A model generated the notes under the pieces. That model was not told where the DNA came from and did no database searches. It saw only the letters and a program-made list of their open reading frames with translations. Positions 10,501-21,100 of a stretch of 64,000 nucleotides of DNA are shown in pieces. This stretch comes from Dendrophyllia cribrosa. Lineage: Eukaryota; Cnidaria; Anthozoa; Scleractinia; Dendrophylliidae. The DNA is taken from positions 27,125,432 through 27,189,431 of the forward strand of contig JAJLRJ010000008.1 in assembly GCA_024195265.1 (NCBI GenBank), given 5' to 3'. A program made the translations under genes and the position numbers. How positions within the stretch are numbered: position 1 is the first letter of the stretch; each line of letters starts with the position of its first letter.

Positions 10501-13500
10501 CTATCTAGAGAAGATCGTCAGTTCCTGAAGATAGTAGAAGATGGAATCTGTCATAGAGATGACATGCACTATGAAATGCCCCTGCCGATTAGAGAAAGGA
10601 ATGTTCAACTACCCAGCAACCGTTCTCAAGCAGTGCAACGCCTGCACAGCCTAAAGAAGAGACTCCAAGGTGACACTAAGTATTGTGCCGACTACGTCAG
10701 CTTCATGTCTGAAATCATAGAGAAGGGATATGCCCGAAAGGTCAACGCTGAAGAGCTAGCTCCTCAAGAAGGAAAGGTCTGGTACTTACCTCACCACGGG
10801 GTATACCACCATAAAAAGCCAAACAGCATCCGCGTAGTATTTGATTGTTCAGCCCGTTGCCAAGGTGAATCGCTCAATGACCACCTATTACAAGGGCCCG
10901 ACCTTACAAGCAAGCTAACTGGTGTACTTACAAGATTCAGAAAGGAGAGAGTTGCCTTTATGGCGGACATAGAGAAAATGTTTCTTCAAGTGAAGGTAAC
11001 AAAGGAGGATCAGGATTTCCTTCGCTTCTTATGGTGGCCAAACGGAGACCTAACTCAAGAACCTCAAGAGTACTGTATCACAGTCCACCTTTTCGGAGCT
11101 GGTTCATCACCAGGATGTTCTAACTTTGCCCTGAAACGCACAGCCGAAGACGGTGAAGGAGAGTTTGGTGCGAAAGCTGCAGAAACATTAAAGAAGAACT
11201 TTTACGTCGATGACGTATTGAAATCAGTTCCAACAGAAGAGGACGCCATAGAACTCATACATGCTGTTAAGGGGATGTGTGTAAAGGGAGGATTTAACCT
11301 GACTAAATTCGTCAGCAACAGTCGAAAGGTGATGATGTCAGTACCGCCTGAAGAGAGAGCAAAGGAAATCAAAGGCCTAGACTTAGGCAGTGACAAGTTA
11401 CCAATAGAGAGAGCACTGGGCGTCCAATGGTGTATCGAATCAGATGCATTTAAATTCAGAATAGAGTTGAAGGACAAGCCATGCACCCGTAGAGGTATAC
11501 TGGCAACCGTATGCTCGATCTTTGATCCGCTAGGGCTCATTGCACCCGTCGTCCTTGTTGGAAAGCAGATACTTCAAGAGATCTGTCACGGAAAAGACTG
11601 GGACGAGCCAATCGATGGAGAAGTTCTCGCCAAATGGGAAAGATGGAGAAGTCAATTACCGCTACTTGAGCAATTAGCCACCCCAAGAAACTTCAAGCCT
11701 CCTGAATTTGGAAGAATTGTAACAGCGCAGCTACATAATATGTCCGACGCGTCGCAAATTGGATATGGACAATGCTCTTATCTCAGATTGGTAGACGAAA
11801 ACGGCAGAGTTCATTGTTCTCTCGTAATGGGTAAAGCTCGTGTAGCACCACTAAAAACAGTAACTATTCCAAGACTTGAACTTGCTGCAGCTACCGTGTC
11901 AGTAAGAGTCGCAAACATGCTGAGAGAAGAGTTAGATTACGAAGAACTTCAAGAGTTCTACTGGACAGATAGCAAGGTCGTCCTCGGATTCATCAGTAAC
12001 GAGTCCCGAAGATTCCATGTGTACGTTGCAAATAGAGTACAGTTCATCCGAAACCATACATCACCAGAGCAATGGCGGTACGTGGAATCTGGCTCCAACC
12101 CAGCAGATGAAGGATCAAGGGGAGTTAATGCCAAAGAGTTTGTGCAGAAGTCAAATTGGATAAAGGGCCCAGAATTCTTGTGGCAGACGGAGGATCAGTG
12201 GCCTCAACGAGGCTCGTATCAAAACGAGGTCGATCTCAATTCTCCAGACGTTAAAAAGGTCACCGCCAATGCCACAGTAGTTGAAGAGCACGGAGACATG
12301 TTAAGTAAATTTGAAAGATTCTCCAACTGGCAAAAGTTAAAGACCGCAGTTGCCATCTGTATAGAATACAAACAACGTCTAAGGACAAGCATCAGTACGG
12401 CAGACAAGAAACCTCAGGTTCATGAAGGCCCTCAAACTAACAGACGGAGTTGTAAAGGTGAACGTTGCCCTACTACACGTATCATGGTCAAAGACCTCGA
12501 ACAAGCGGAATTAGAAATCCTCAAGCTCGTTCAAGCTAATGCCTTTGATAAAGAAGTGAAGATTTTGAAAGAATTTCAAGCCCAGGCTGAAGGTGTGTGT
12601 AAAGATCGACAGCGTGATAAAGAAAAGAAAGCCGTTTTGAAGAAAACTAACAGCCTTAACGCCCTTGATCCATACCTGGATGCCAACGGATTGCTTAGAG
12701 TTGGAGGACGGATAACAAAGGCTAACTTGCTAGACGGTCTTAAGAACCCTGTCATCCTACCAAAGGCTGGCCATATCACAGAGCTGATCATCCGCCACGC
12801 CCATGAGCAAACTCATCATAGCGGAAGAGGCGTCACCCTAAATGAGCTTCGTTCAAATGGTTACTGGATCGTCAACGGGAATGCAGCAGTCAGACACTTC
12901 ATCTCAAGGTGTATCAGATGTCGCCATTTTCGTGGTACTGTTGGAGAGCAAAAAGTGGCCAACCTCCCTAACTCGCGTGTTGAGCCCGCGCCACTGTTTT
13001 CATACTGCGCGGTGGACTATTTCGGTCCGTTTCATGTTAAGGAAGGCAGGAGAGAAGTCAAAAGATACGGAGCCTTATTTACTTGCCTGGCTAGTCGTGC
13101 AATACACGTTGAAGTAGCGCACTCCATGGAAACAGATTCATTATTACAAGCACTACGACGCTTTATCTGTCGAAGAGGATGCATAAGAGAACTTCGCAGT
13201 GACCAAGGGACCAACTTTGTTGGAGCCGAAAATGAGTTGAAGACAGCCCTTCAAGAAATGGATGATGAGAAGATTAAGGCAGAGCTTCTTAAACACAACA
13301 TTGATTGGATCAGAAACCCTGCTACAGCAAGCAATTTCGGAGGTGTTTGGGAACGACAAATTCGGTCCGTACGGAACGTATTGGCAGCGCTTATGAAGCA
13401 ACATGGTCACTGTTTAGACGACGAATCATTGCGAACTCTGTTCTGTGAAGCTGAAGCTGTTGTAAACAGTCGCCCTCTTACTACCGAGACCTTAAGTGAT

Positions 13501-13977
13501 CCACTGTCACCGTTGCCACTAACGCCAAACACACTTCTCACCGGCAAAACCAAGCTAATTCTCCCTCCTCCTGGAAGGTTTCAAAGAGAAGACGTCTATT
13601 GCAAACGACGCTGGAGGCGCGTACAGCATATTGCCAATGAGTTCTGGAACAGATGGAGTAAAGAATATTTGCAGAGCCTACAAGCGAGACAAAAGTGGAC
13701 ACGCCAGAGAAGAAACTTCACTGAAGGTGATATCGTCCTGTTGAAAGACAACAACACATGCAGAAACAAATGGCCCATGGCTAGAGTCCTTGCTTCCCGT
13801 CGAGATGACAAAGGCCAAGTCAGATCGGTAACTGTCCAAACCGCAACCGGGTCAGTGTTAGATCGACCTGTTAACAAACTTGTACTGCTACTGGAGTCAC
13901 CTGATAGACCGGGAATCCCCGACGAGGAGCCAGAGAAGCCAGAGGAACTGCGTATGTTTGCTGAACCGGAGTCATGA
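7567..13977 (+). CDS. BEL/Pao Gag-Pol polyprotein, intact
   Basis: A 2136-residue polyprotein that encodes the element's capsid and enzymes. Rough order by residue: N-terminal charged coiled-coil-like region (1-300); Gag-like DUF1759 region (about 405-590); three zinc-knuckle-like motifs (about 637-700; CTLC, CFGC, CKIC); DUF1758-type aspartic protease (about 774, LLDNASGGTFI); reverse transcriptase (about 1090-1300) with YVDD near 1212; RNase H (about 1392-1510, DASQIGYG and TDSKVV); an HHCC zinc finger (about 1744-1790); integrase with D (VDYFGPF, about 1816), D (SDQGTNF, about 1877) and E (WERQ, about 1928); C-terminal DUF5641-like region (about 2023-2105). The ATG lies 24 bases after the LTR and is the first in frame. 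There is no stop or frameshift, so the element could be active. The protease has DNA instead of the usual DSG/DTG. Confidence 0.95.
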   Translation: MEGDKEQDSQGKMDALDEEKEGIRREMDLELGSFHGSSPRAISPLTGILDSQETHEDARKRIPTEKGRQFEIERLKENRKTALANLTKQMNVISSLLADFENEKQVRTEVVQLDQLCVKMQDAHEMYLKALVDDDEIKLALEWYDTRDKDVFQIKQRIIDFLNDAKKLSGGPRDIHSVKSKSSRHSRHSISSASSTKLKLIEAKAKAAALEVKAKFLKEKQALRMASEELELRQQIAEAKAEEKTYEQFNEEQNIDGMKDHLEDVNVKLTSTPILREAQTNGQATLKVPSVKFQSSAIVSTVSTTTFTTTPISVSAATCSMNPTAQPFVPRSLPIKEEKFKEENGTVTDIKPSRDNKQECMYVFGKDSSCVDVEGARPDQDYLDIQRKQAELSEMIVTQQARSLLPSHEPPTFSGDVMSYPAFIAAFETLIESKVDNSCERLYFLDQYTSGKAKELIKGCLQMKSGESYTEARRLLKKHFGDPYKIASAYIAKLSSWPAVKPNDGTGLQEFSIALEQARNAMTGMQYLNDLNTANVLRQLWEKLPRYLRNKWTERVSKIRSIKGQIASFNDFCQFVSEQADLATDPVYSEEGISRPINTVDKYHKSGERKTKRGRGTNFATGLSGKNGTGENSRHISCTLCSKAHHLDECAEFLKKPLVERRDFIKEKGLCFGCYSSEHIAKFCKSRRSCKICNKKHPTSLHDYNWKPKEVKTEEKNGQHKESETSEKKGEDKVVNCTAICNVTEAGDVPIAMGIVPIWLYHKDNPNSKICVYALLDNASGGTFIKEDSLRNLGVEGIETKLLLTTMHGTQEIDTMAVDGLVASHFQENEVSLPLPRTYVRQRIPADRDEIPQPERLQGWSHLQRISKHIPPYMDDVEIGLLIGLNCPSAVRPRDIICGSENDPYAVRSLLGWHVNGPVSHKSSKQVHCNRIQILKGGKDDKANGYIVVERRIKEQLTPQVVSRMFELDFSERENGVALSREDRQFLKIVEDGICHRDDMHYEMPLPIRERNVQLPSNRSQAVQRLHSLKKRLQGDTKYCADYVSFMSEIIEKGYARKVNAEELAPQEGKVWYLPHHGVYHHKKPNSIRVVFDCSARCQGESLNDHLLQGPDLTSKLTGVLTRFRKERVAFMADIEKMFLQVKVTKEDQDFLRFLWWPNGDLTQEPQEYCITVHLFGAGSSPGCSNFALKRTAEDGEGEFGAKAAETLKKNFYVDDVLKSVPTEEDAIELIHAVKGMCVKGGFNLTKFVSNSRKVMMSVPPEERAKEIKGLDLGSDKLPIERALGVQWCIESDAFKFRIELKDKPCTRRGILATVCSIFDPLGLIAPVVLVGKQILQEICHGKDWDEPIDGEVLAKWERWRSQLPLLEQLATPRNFKPPEFGRIVTAQLHNMSDASQIGYGQCSYLRLVDENGRVHCSLVMGKARVAPLKTVTIPRLELAAATVSVRVANMLREELDYEELQEFYWTDSKVVLGFISNESRRFHVYVANRVQFIRNHTSPEQWRYVESGSNPADEGSRGVNAKEFVQKSNWIKGPEFLWQTEDQWPQRGSYQNEVDLNSPDVKKVTANATVVEEHGDMLSKFERFSNWQKLKTAVAICIEYKQRLRTSISTADKKPQVHEGPQTNRRSCKGERCPTTRIMVKDLEQAELEILKLVQANAFDKEVKILKEFQAQAEGVCKDRQRDKEKKAVLKKTNSLNALDPYLDANGLLRVGGRITKANLLDGLKNPVILPKAGHITELIIRHAHEQTHHSGRGVTLNELRSNGYWIVNGNAAVRHFISRCIRCRHFRGTVGEQKVANLPNSRVEPAPLFSYCAVDYFGPFHVKEGRREVKRYGALFTCLASRAIHVEVAHSMETDSLLQALRRFICRRGCIRELRSDQGTNFVGAENELKTALQEMDDEKIKAELLKHNIDWIRNPATASNFGGVWERQIRSVRNVLAALMKQHGHCLDDESLRTLFCEAEAVVNSRPLTTETLSDPLSPLPLTPNTLLTGKTKLILPPPGRFQREDVYCKRRWRRVQHIANEFWNRWSKEYLQSLQARQKWTRQRRNFTEGDIVLLKDNNTCRNKWPMARVLASRRDDKGQVRSVTVQTATGSVLDRPVNKLVLLLESPDRPGIPDEEPEKPEELRMFAEPES

Positions 13978-14060
13978 AAACATGGAATGCTTAGCAGACC
14001 TGAGTGCATTGAACGTTAATTTAGAGAAAGAACTGTTAAGGTTAAAATGATGAACATTTT

Positions 14061-14070
14061 AGGGGAGCCA
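14061..14070 (+). other. Probable polypurine tract
   Basis: aggggag followed by cca sits directly before the right LTR, where the plus-strand primer of an LTR element is expected. It is short. Confidence 0.5.
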
Positions 14071-14422
14071 TGTAAATGCTAGTTTCGTATATTGGTTTCC
14101 CTGTGTGATCGGACCAGTCCGTTCGAGCGTTTAGGACACGTGATCTCCCCGAGGTTCATTCCAGTTTAGGTCAAACCTCGGCGCTGCACGTTTCTGACGT
14201 TTTCTTATAGTTTGTTGATATTTCGTTTGTGTACGGTTAAAGGAACACTTACTGGACTGTCATTTGTCAAGGAACTTACGGAGAAGTTAAAGGATCGAAC
14301 ATAACGAACACTCGTCAATTTAAGGTTACGGTAACACGGATTTTCGTATTGTAAACAGGACAGTGTCGAGCGTTTCCCGAGTTGATCTAGACAAATAAAT
14401 CATGGATTCTACAGCTGTTACA
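14071..14422 (+). repeat. Right LTR
   Basis: A 352-bp copy of the left LTR with an extra 9 bases near 14191. It ends ...GTTACA and is followed by CTGCC. Confidence 0.95.
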
Positions 14423-14427
14423 CTGCC

Positions 14428-15832
14428 CGATATATAAAATGGACGCTGTTTCGTTGTCACTTATTGACACGCCGGGGGGTCCGCCATATGAAAATGACGG
14501 GGTGTCCTTTTAGAATTTCGTTAGATGGGCATGGTTGAAAAGAAGTTTTATCGTTAAGAGCTACTAATTGTAAATTTTATATGGAAGTCTCCCCCCTCCG
14601 GATTTTGTAGATTTGAGAGTAGATAAGTTAAAATATGTGGTGTAGGTGAAGTAAATGGGGATGTGGGTAGGCTAAGAAATTGATTAAAAGGTTGTTTGTG
14701 TAAAGGGTATTTGTTTATAGCGGTGTGGGAGGAAAGGATGAAGGGTGAATCGTCTTGATTGTTACGGCGTGCATTGAACAAGACAAAGCCCGAATTTGTC
14801 TCGCTTACGCCTAAAACGAGCCATTCTTCTCGGTCTTGTCTCGGTGATAATCTCGCTAGCATTTAGCATGATTGCATTGAGCGAGACTGATTTGATCCGA
14901 TTTGTGAAACGCAACAAGCCATTTGTCAGGCTGTATTCTGAGCGAAAATTGAACGTGACAGAGAGAGACAACACATCTGTATTGTTTTAGAATGCGTTGT
15001 TTTAGCTAAACACATAAACTCACGGCTATGCACTCTGGGCGAGAATTAAACGTGACAGAGCGAGACATTTTCAGCATTTTAGAATGCGTATATTTAGGCT
15101 ATTAAACTCGAGCACTAACCAAATTCACTGCACGCAAAACGGCAAGCAATTCGAAAAATACATTGGCAAATAATTTTCCCAGTCGTGAAAAGAGAGAGGT
15201 GAGCAATTACATTGTACATGGAACATTAAAGAAACGTGGTTTTCTCCTATCGTTCATTGTTCTGTCAGTGATAAGATTTGCTGCTAAAAGCATTTAAATT
15301 AATTTTGAATGACGCAGGCTGGAAAACTTCAATTTAATTAAATGAGAAATAGAACATGATCTTTATGTCAACAATCACTTTGACCGAGGTCATGTCAAGG
15401 ATGCTTATATTAGTATTTTACACACAGGAAAAAGTGAAGTGGCATTTATTGAGATAACTTGCAATGCATTTGTTAAAGATGTTATAAGCTTATTAGTATT
15501 TTGTGAAAGAACTAACGGATTTAATATGTACGTTGGAGTCTTATTAAATATTATCTTCTCTGATTTATGTTTGATGTGGTGTCATCTTGTATCTTTTATA
15601 ACGAGAATAGATCGCATGTACGAAACTCTAAAAGGTACCACGTGGTAATGTTTTTTCCCGCCGTTTCTCATTTTTTATACCTGTTTATAAAAGGCTCGTA
15701 TTTCATTACTGAATATGTAGTGTTAAAAGTAACGTTATTACGTTATTGTTGTGGTGACTTGTTGAATTTAATGATGTGGTTTGTGATTTATATTGGTTAA
15801 GGGACGGACCGTTTAATTTTTTTGTTGGGGGT

Positions 15833-15863
<31 letters not shown>

Positions 15864-17212
15864 TAGGCAATTTCTTCTGAGTATGATTTTTTTTCAGCAT
15901 CTCTATTTGCAATAATTTTCTTTTTTACCAAAATGCTGAAATGTTTTTTCACATGCTTACTTGTGCACGATTTTTTTTCTCTTAACAATTTCTTCTGCAG
16001 GAATTTTTCATACTTATCTTTCTAATTCAACACAAAAAGTTCCTGATGTTGTTTGTATGGGAGAGTTAACTTTCAATAAGAGTATAGTGAAAGTTATTAT
16101 GGAAATTTACATTATTTAAATGACAGTATAATAGAAGAGAGTTGTTGTTTACCTTTGTTTGAGGCTTTTGAATCGTTACGTGATAATTATAAGTCATTTA
16201 TTTTGACAAAAATAATTTATACAGTCGCTATTTTTGACACAAGGGATGGTTTGATTCACATAGTAGAGATCGTACAGGAATGAATGATCTATGTGGAACG
16301 CCGTGTGTATTGATTGAAATTAGTTCTCTTGAAGAGTTAGTAGAGTATTTTGAAAATTTGTGTTTGGGACGTAATTGTTCAAATTTTAAGGTAAAAGGAG
16401 TGAAGAAGGAAGCCCGATTATAATACTCGCAGAGTTTTCTTGTTTCCATTGATGCCTTAATCAACAAAGCTCTAGCTCTAAAGTAATTGGTCACTGGAGG
16501 AATACTGAGGGAAACACTTCTTCGTTCTAGGTTTTCAGTCATACGAAACCACTAAGAAAACCGTCTCCCGAGCTTTGCGAGGTTCTGTGAGACACGTATT
16601 TCTAGTATTTAACGTGGAGGTCATATTAGCTGTTCTAATTCTCGAAAGGGATTGGGGATAGGCTAATACCAGACCTCTGAGAATAGAGCTAGAAAATGCC
16701 TTGACGCTTCGCATCTCCTTTTTGACGTGAACTTTACCAGCGGAGAGAAACCAACTGTCTCCCATATTCAATGGTACCATAGCCCAAACCCTACCCCCAC
16801 AACATCCCCATAATTATCAACTAAGACCCCTATGTGGCTTTACATGGTACTATGCGAGTTTCGGTAGTCCATTTCAACTTTTGCAGGTAATTTCTTACTC
16901 TCTTTAAGTTTTTTCTCCATTTTCTTTATTTTTTTACCAGCCATGTTGCCATGACAATAGCACTTAGCTGAACAAAAATATAAAAAACCTCATTTACATA
17001 GGTCTGAAACCACCGCTGTATACAATCATATTGTATTGAATTGTATTTTAGTCTAATTAACCAGGTATTTTTAAGATGACCAAGGCCTTCCAAACAGCCC
17101 ACAAAAATGATTTGAATTGTTGAATAATAACATCACACTGATTTTTAACATGTTTCAACCCTGAAAAGGACTGTTCTGATCACATTCTCTTGCAGTGTGA
17201 CGTGCCTTACGA
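14428..17212. other. Intergenic spacer, AT-rich
   Basis: No supportable gene. It holds a diverged direct repeat at about 14930-15115 (two copies of a gagcgaaaattgaacgtgacagag-like unit), a run of 29 G at 15833-15861, and unremarkable short open frames on both strands (such as 16228-16780 minus) without splice context or motifs. Confidence 0.5.
15833..15861 (+). repeat. Poly-G tract (29 G)
   Basis: Uninterrupted G run on the plus strand. The true length may be uncertain because homopolymers are error-prone. Confidence 0.85.
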
Positions 17213-17679
17213 TGAGCACCCAACAAACTTTTTTTACAAATTAGCCAATCAAAGAGCGTGGATTCAATTTACTTGCTCGCCTCCTCGCAAAGTTCGGTAG
17301 TGTAGCAGCTCTCAGAAACCCACAAAGTTTAATGATCACGATGGAATGTAATCTTGTCGCTTTTGCATTTATCACAGGGGTGTAAAATTAGTTAAAATAT
17401 ACAAAGATTTAATTCGCTTCATAATGCTTCACACATTGCTGGTTTGCACATGACGTCACAGCGGCCATGTTGGTGGTCAAAAACAAAAGCGTTTCTCTCC
17501 GCTGGGAACTAAACTCTATTTTCATGCAAATTCTGCGTAAAAAATTGTATTGTATTGACCACCAACATGGCCGCCGTGTCACGTGGTTGCAAACCAAGAA
17601 TACTCGCAGTGACGAAAATGATCATAACAATTAGTTGGCGATATCATGGAAACTTGTAAAAAAGTTTGTTGGGTGCCCA
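17213..17679. mobile_element. Inverted-repeat (MITE-like) element with a nested second palindrome
   Basis: The outer inverted repeats are 17213-17239 (tgagcacccaacaaac...) and 17654-17679 (...gtttgttgggtgccca), with one mismatch and one gap. Inside, 17441-17480 and 17555-17595 form a second inverted repeat around gcggccatgttggtggtcaa. There is no coding capacity. A target duplication is not clear. It could be one complex foldback element or two nested ones. Confidence 0.7.
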
Positions 17680-18140
17680 CGGTATTAGGCGCATATAACA
17701 CTGGAATTTGATATTTAAACATCAATACTATTAAATAGTGTAATCATAAAACTGATTATATGGTAAATCAACAGTGAGAACAAATTTTGCTCATTTTTTG
17801 CTGCCTCTCTCAACTGAAATATTAAAATGATAAGGAACATAAAATTTCTTAGAGTAGCTAAACTGTTGTCTTCCTTTATCCTGACAGAGCCGTGAGCTGT
17901 GCCGTGAGCCGTGAGCTGTTGAATTCTTCATCTACATCTATTCATGCATTCCCTTTAACGTTTTCCCTTTATTTTGAACAAGCAACCTTTTTTAACTTTT
18001 AAAATCAAGGCTAACTAACCTATTTAACTCTCTTAAATTTGCCAGGGCTAATATTAGCCAAATGCATTGTTTAACTATACCTAACTACATCAATTTTTTA
18101 CTTTTTGTTTTAACTAAAAATAATAATTTTATTAACAACT

Positions 18141-21100
18141 TTAAGGTTCATCCTTTGCTAGTTCAATGCTGAGCTTCATATGATTTCGAAGTCTGTCCAA
18201 TCGCATCTTGTTGTAGTTTTGATCGTAGAATGGAACAAAGAAAAAGATCTGAAAGAAACGTCAAGTAAATCACCATTAATTTCAGCTGAAAAACAAGGGG
18301 GTTAGTTTCTAAAGAAACTGTGGTGCTTCGTCCGTCGGTGGGGGAGTAAAATTGGTTTTATCAACTGAGTTGATAAGGTAAGTTGGCCACGTGAAGAGAT
18401 TCATTTTACATGACCATTTTTCTTTTATGTTCAAGGGATGGGGAGGGGATTGGACTTTTACATAAAAGTGAAGAGGAAATTTAAAAAGAATTCCCTTAAC
18501 AGAACCAAAGCCTCTCTATTTGGGTGTGGCTTGGTTTCAATTTAAATCACCTCAAAGGTAGGCTGCAAAACAGTCAGTTTTTTCCTCTTAAGCCATGCGA
18601 GGTTTGAAGGAAGAAGCGTGAAGCGCTGAGACATGCGTGGAGAAGCGCGAAGCGCCGATCCGTGGGGGAGCCTGACGCGCCCGCAGGGTGCGTAGCGTCT
18701 TTCCCCAGTTTCACTCTTTCACTCCAGTTTCACTCCAGATCTTTTCAATCGCGCACTTTTTTCGGAGGCCGAGGACTCATGCAAAAATACAGACTGTTTT
18801 GCTGTCTACCTCAAAGGATAGGTGGGTGCTGTTTGTGAGGAGGGAGGGGCATAAAAAGAGGCGGTGAGAACTACCCACTTTTCATAGCCTTCCACTCTTG
18901 AAATTTTCTTGGTCACTAATCATTTCCTCACTATGCCCCATTCATCTCATTGTAACTCTACAGATCAGCTTCTGTATTGTTATATTGCCTTACCTTTATT
19001 ATTTTCAATTACAATACTTTTCCCTGCCTCAAATAGCGTTTTTGCTAATTTGCAGGGTAACTGTATTTAAGTTTATATGTCTAATAAATTTTTGTTTGTT
19101 GTTGTTGTTGTTAATGGTGAAAAATCCCATCCCCAGCCCCCATTTCTTTACCTCCCACCCTCTTATTTACTGATTTTTGTCCATCTCCCCCAGCCCCATC
19201 CCACCACACCCAGAAAATTATTCTCATAGAAATGAATTACCCTGGGGGATGGGGGGGGGGGGGGGGGGGGGGGGGGGGGAGAGGGGGGGACTCAACAAAG
19301 TTTTTTACAGGGATGCTCCGACCCGAGGTCCAAACCCTAACCTTTTTATAAACCATTTTTGACAGCAATGGTAACCCTTTCATATACTTTCCATAGAAAA
19401 TAGTACCCCTTTCATATACCTACAGAAGAAACACTGCATCTCTTTATTATACCCTTGAAATAAACTTATAGACTGATATCCATGGAAAACATCAAATGTT
19501 ACCACTATTGATGTTAACCAAACAATAACGTGCATCTGTTTGGGATATTTTAAAAGGCCCCTTTTCACCTGTGAATATGCGCATGTGTAATGAACGGGTT
19601 ATCGGTAACAGAGACAGATATGCTAATGAGCACTCGCTTCACTCACTCACTCGCTCACTCACTCACTCACTCACTCACTCCTTCCATCAGCTGTAAACTT
19701 TTGTCACAATGTTTTAAATTAGTTTTGTTACGAATACATGCGTAACAAGAACAACATGAATCCAGCGATAACGATAACTAATTTACTGTAAACAAATATG
19801 AACAACAATAAGCTTAATAAGCTTAATCAAATAACTGACTCATCAGCACAAGTCAGTCTTACCATGTTTAATAGAAAAGCAAATGGAATCATAAGAGGAA
19901 GTGCTCCAGTGGAAAATGAATATGCCTGCAAATTAAAACAATCATCAGCATCAATATTTAAAATTTTATTGGCCTTATCAAAAATAATGTCTGCAGGTGC
20001 AGGTTTGGGATTTGCTGAATGTTACAATCACGCTCATACTGTATCATTTTTGTTCTCAATGGAAAGTGATTCCCTCTCACAGAAGGATTTTTGGTTTGAG
20101 CCCTGCCCCCTCCCACTCATACATACATACATTTTAAACATTGCCTTTCAAGAACCCTCCTTAGTGACCTACTGTGGGGTGGGGGGGGGGGGGGGGGGTT
20201 CCTTAGTGACTTTCTGTGGGGTGGGGGGGGGGGGTCCTTAGTGACTTTCTGTGGGGTGGGGGGGGGGGGGGAATAGGGATATTTCCTGGAACCACACAAT
20301 GTATATTATTATTATTTTTGGCAACAACTAAAACAGTGTTTACAACAGCTTTGCAATGCCTCTCTCTAAATTTACCTTTGCAAGTGTTCCTCTTTCCTGC
20401 CCTGGTTGAAATTCAATTTCTACAACATCCAGCCACTCAGCTTCAGTAAAGCAAAAGATTTGTACAAAATTTATGTTGGGTCGCACCTGTAAAAAATAAT
20501 ACCAGTAAAGTAAAAAATGCAAGCATATACATCTAAAAGTTAACTGTAACACATTTCACAGTATTGATCACATTAAAGGGGCAGTATCATAAGGGTCGAA
20601 ACTTGAAAATGTTCAGCCCATGTTTTCAAGTTTGATTCGGCAAATTCAAAAAGGCCATCAAGAAGTGGAGGTATTTGTTGAATCAAAAAATCTGTTTTGA
20701 TAACCGGAACAAAAAAAAAATCACTTTTAACAGTGATATGTCCAAAATGTTGGTGCAAGAACAATGAACAGTGCCACGCGTGGAACCTCGTGATACTGCC
20801 TCTTTAAGGGTGTTCAGTTTCAAAATTATTTCAGTTGTATTCACTGGGGTGCTTTTAAGGAGGGGATCTGTATTTTCTACTTGGAGAGATGGATGTTGAT
20901 GATGATAAGAACAATAATTATAATAGGCTGACTCAGTCACCTCTTCTTTCAGTGGGGGGAGACGTGACAGGGGCTCTGAAGTTCCTTCTTTGTGAACCCT
21001 TTATTCCTGGTTCCCGCCCCATTCCCTGGTCAGTTCCTGGCTCTTTGCACTTTTCAATTGCAAAATGTTTTCCTATTTCTCCGGCTTTTGACCAGCTTGG

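Larger units (their letters stand above)
7201..14422 (+). mobile_element. Complete BEL/Pao LTR retrotransposon
   Basis: The element has a 343-bp left LTR, a single Gag-Pol frame, a purine tract and a 352-bp right LTR. A 5-bp target duplication flanks both ends. The domain order (Gag-like, zinc knuckles, protease, RT, RNase H, integrase) with protease before RT and integrase last, and the DUF1759-like Gag region, are typical of BEL/Pao. The LTRs match at every base I compared except for one 9-base gap, so the insertion is recent. No envelope gene is present. Confidence 0.95.

Noticed and set aside
12842..13117. Second open frame inside the BEL/Pao element
   Set aside because: Out-of-frame shadow of the integrase region; no envelope-like features.
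15567..15912. Open frames around the poly-G tract
   Set aside because: Composition artefacts: glycine or proline runs from the homopolymer and T-rich flanks.
19798..20241. 147-codon plus-strand open frame
   Set aside because: It is antisense to a minus-strand exon (19863-19925) with good splice sites, and its C-terminus is translated poly-G.
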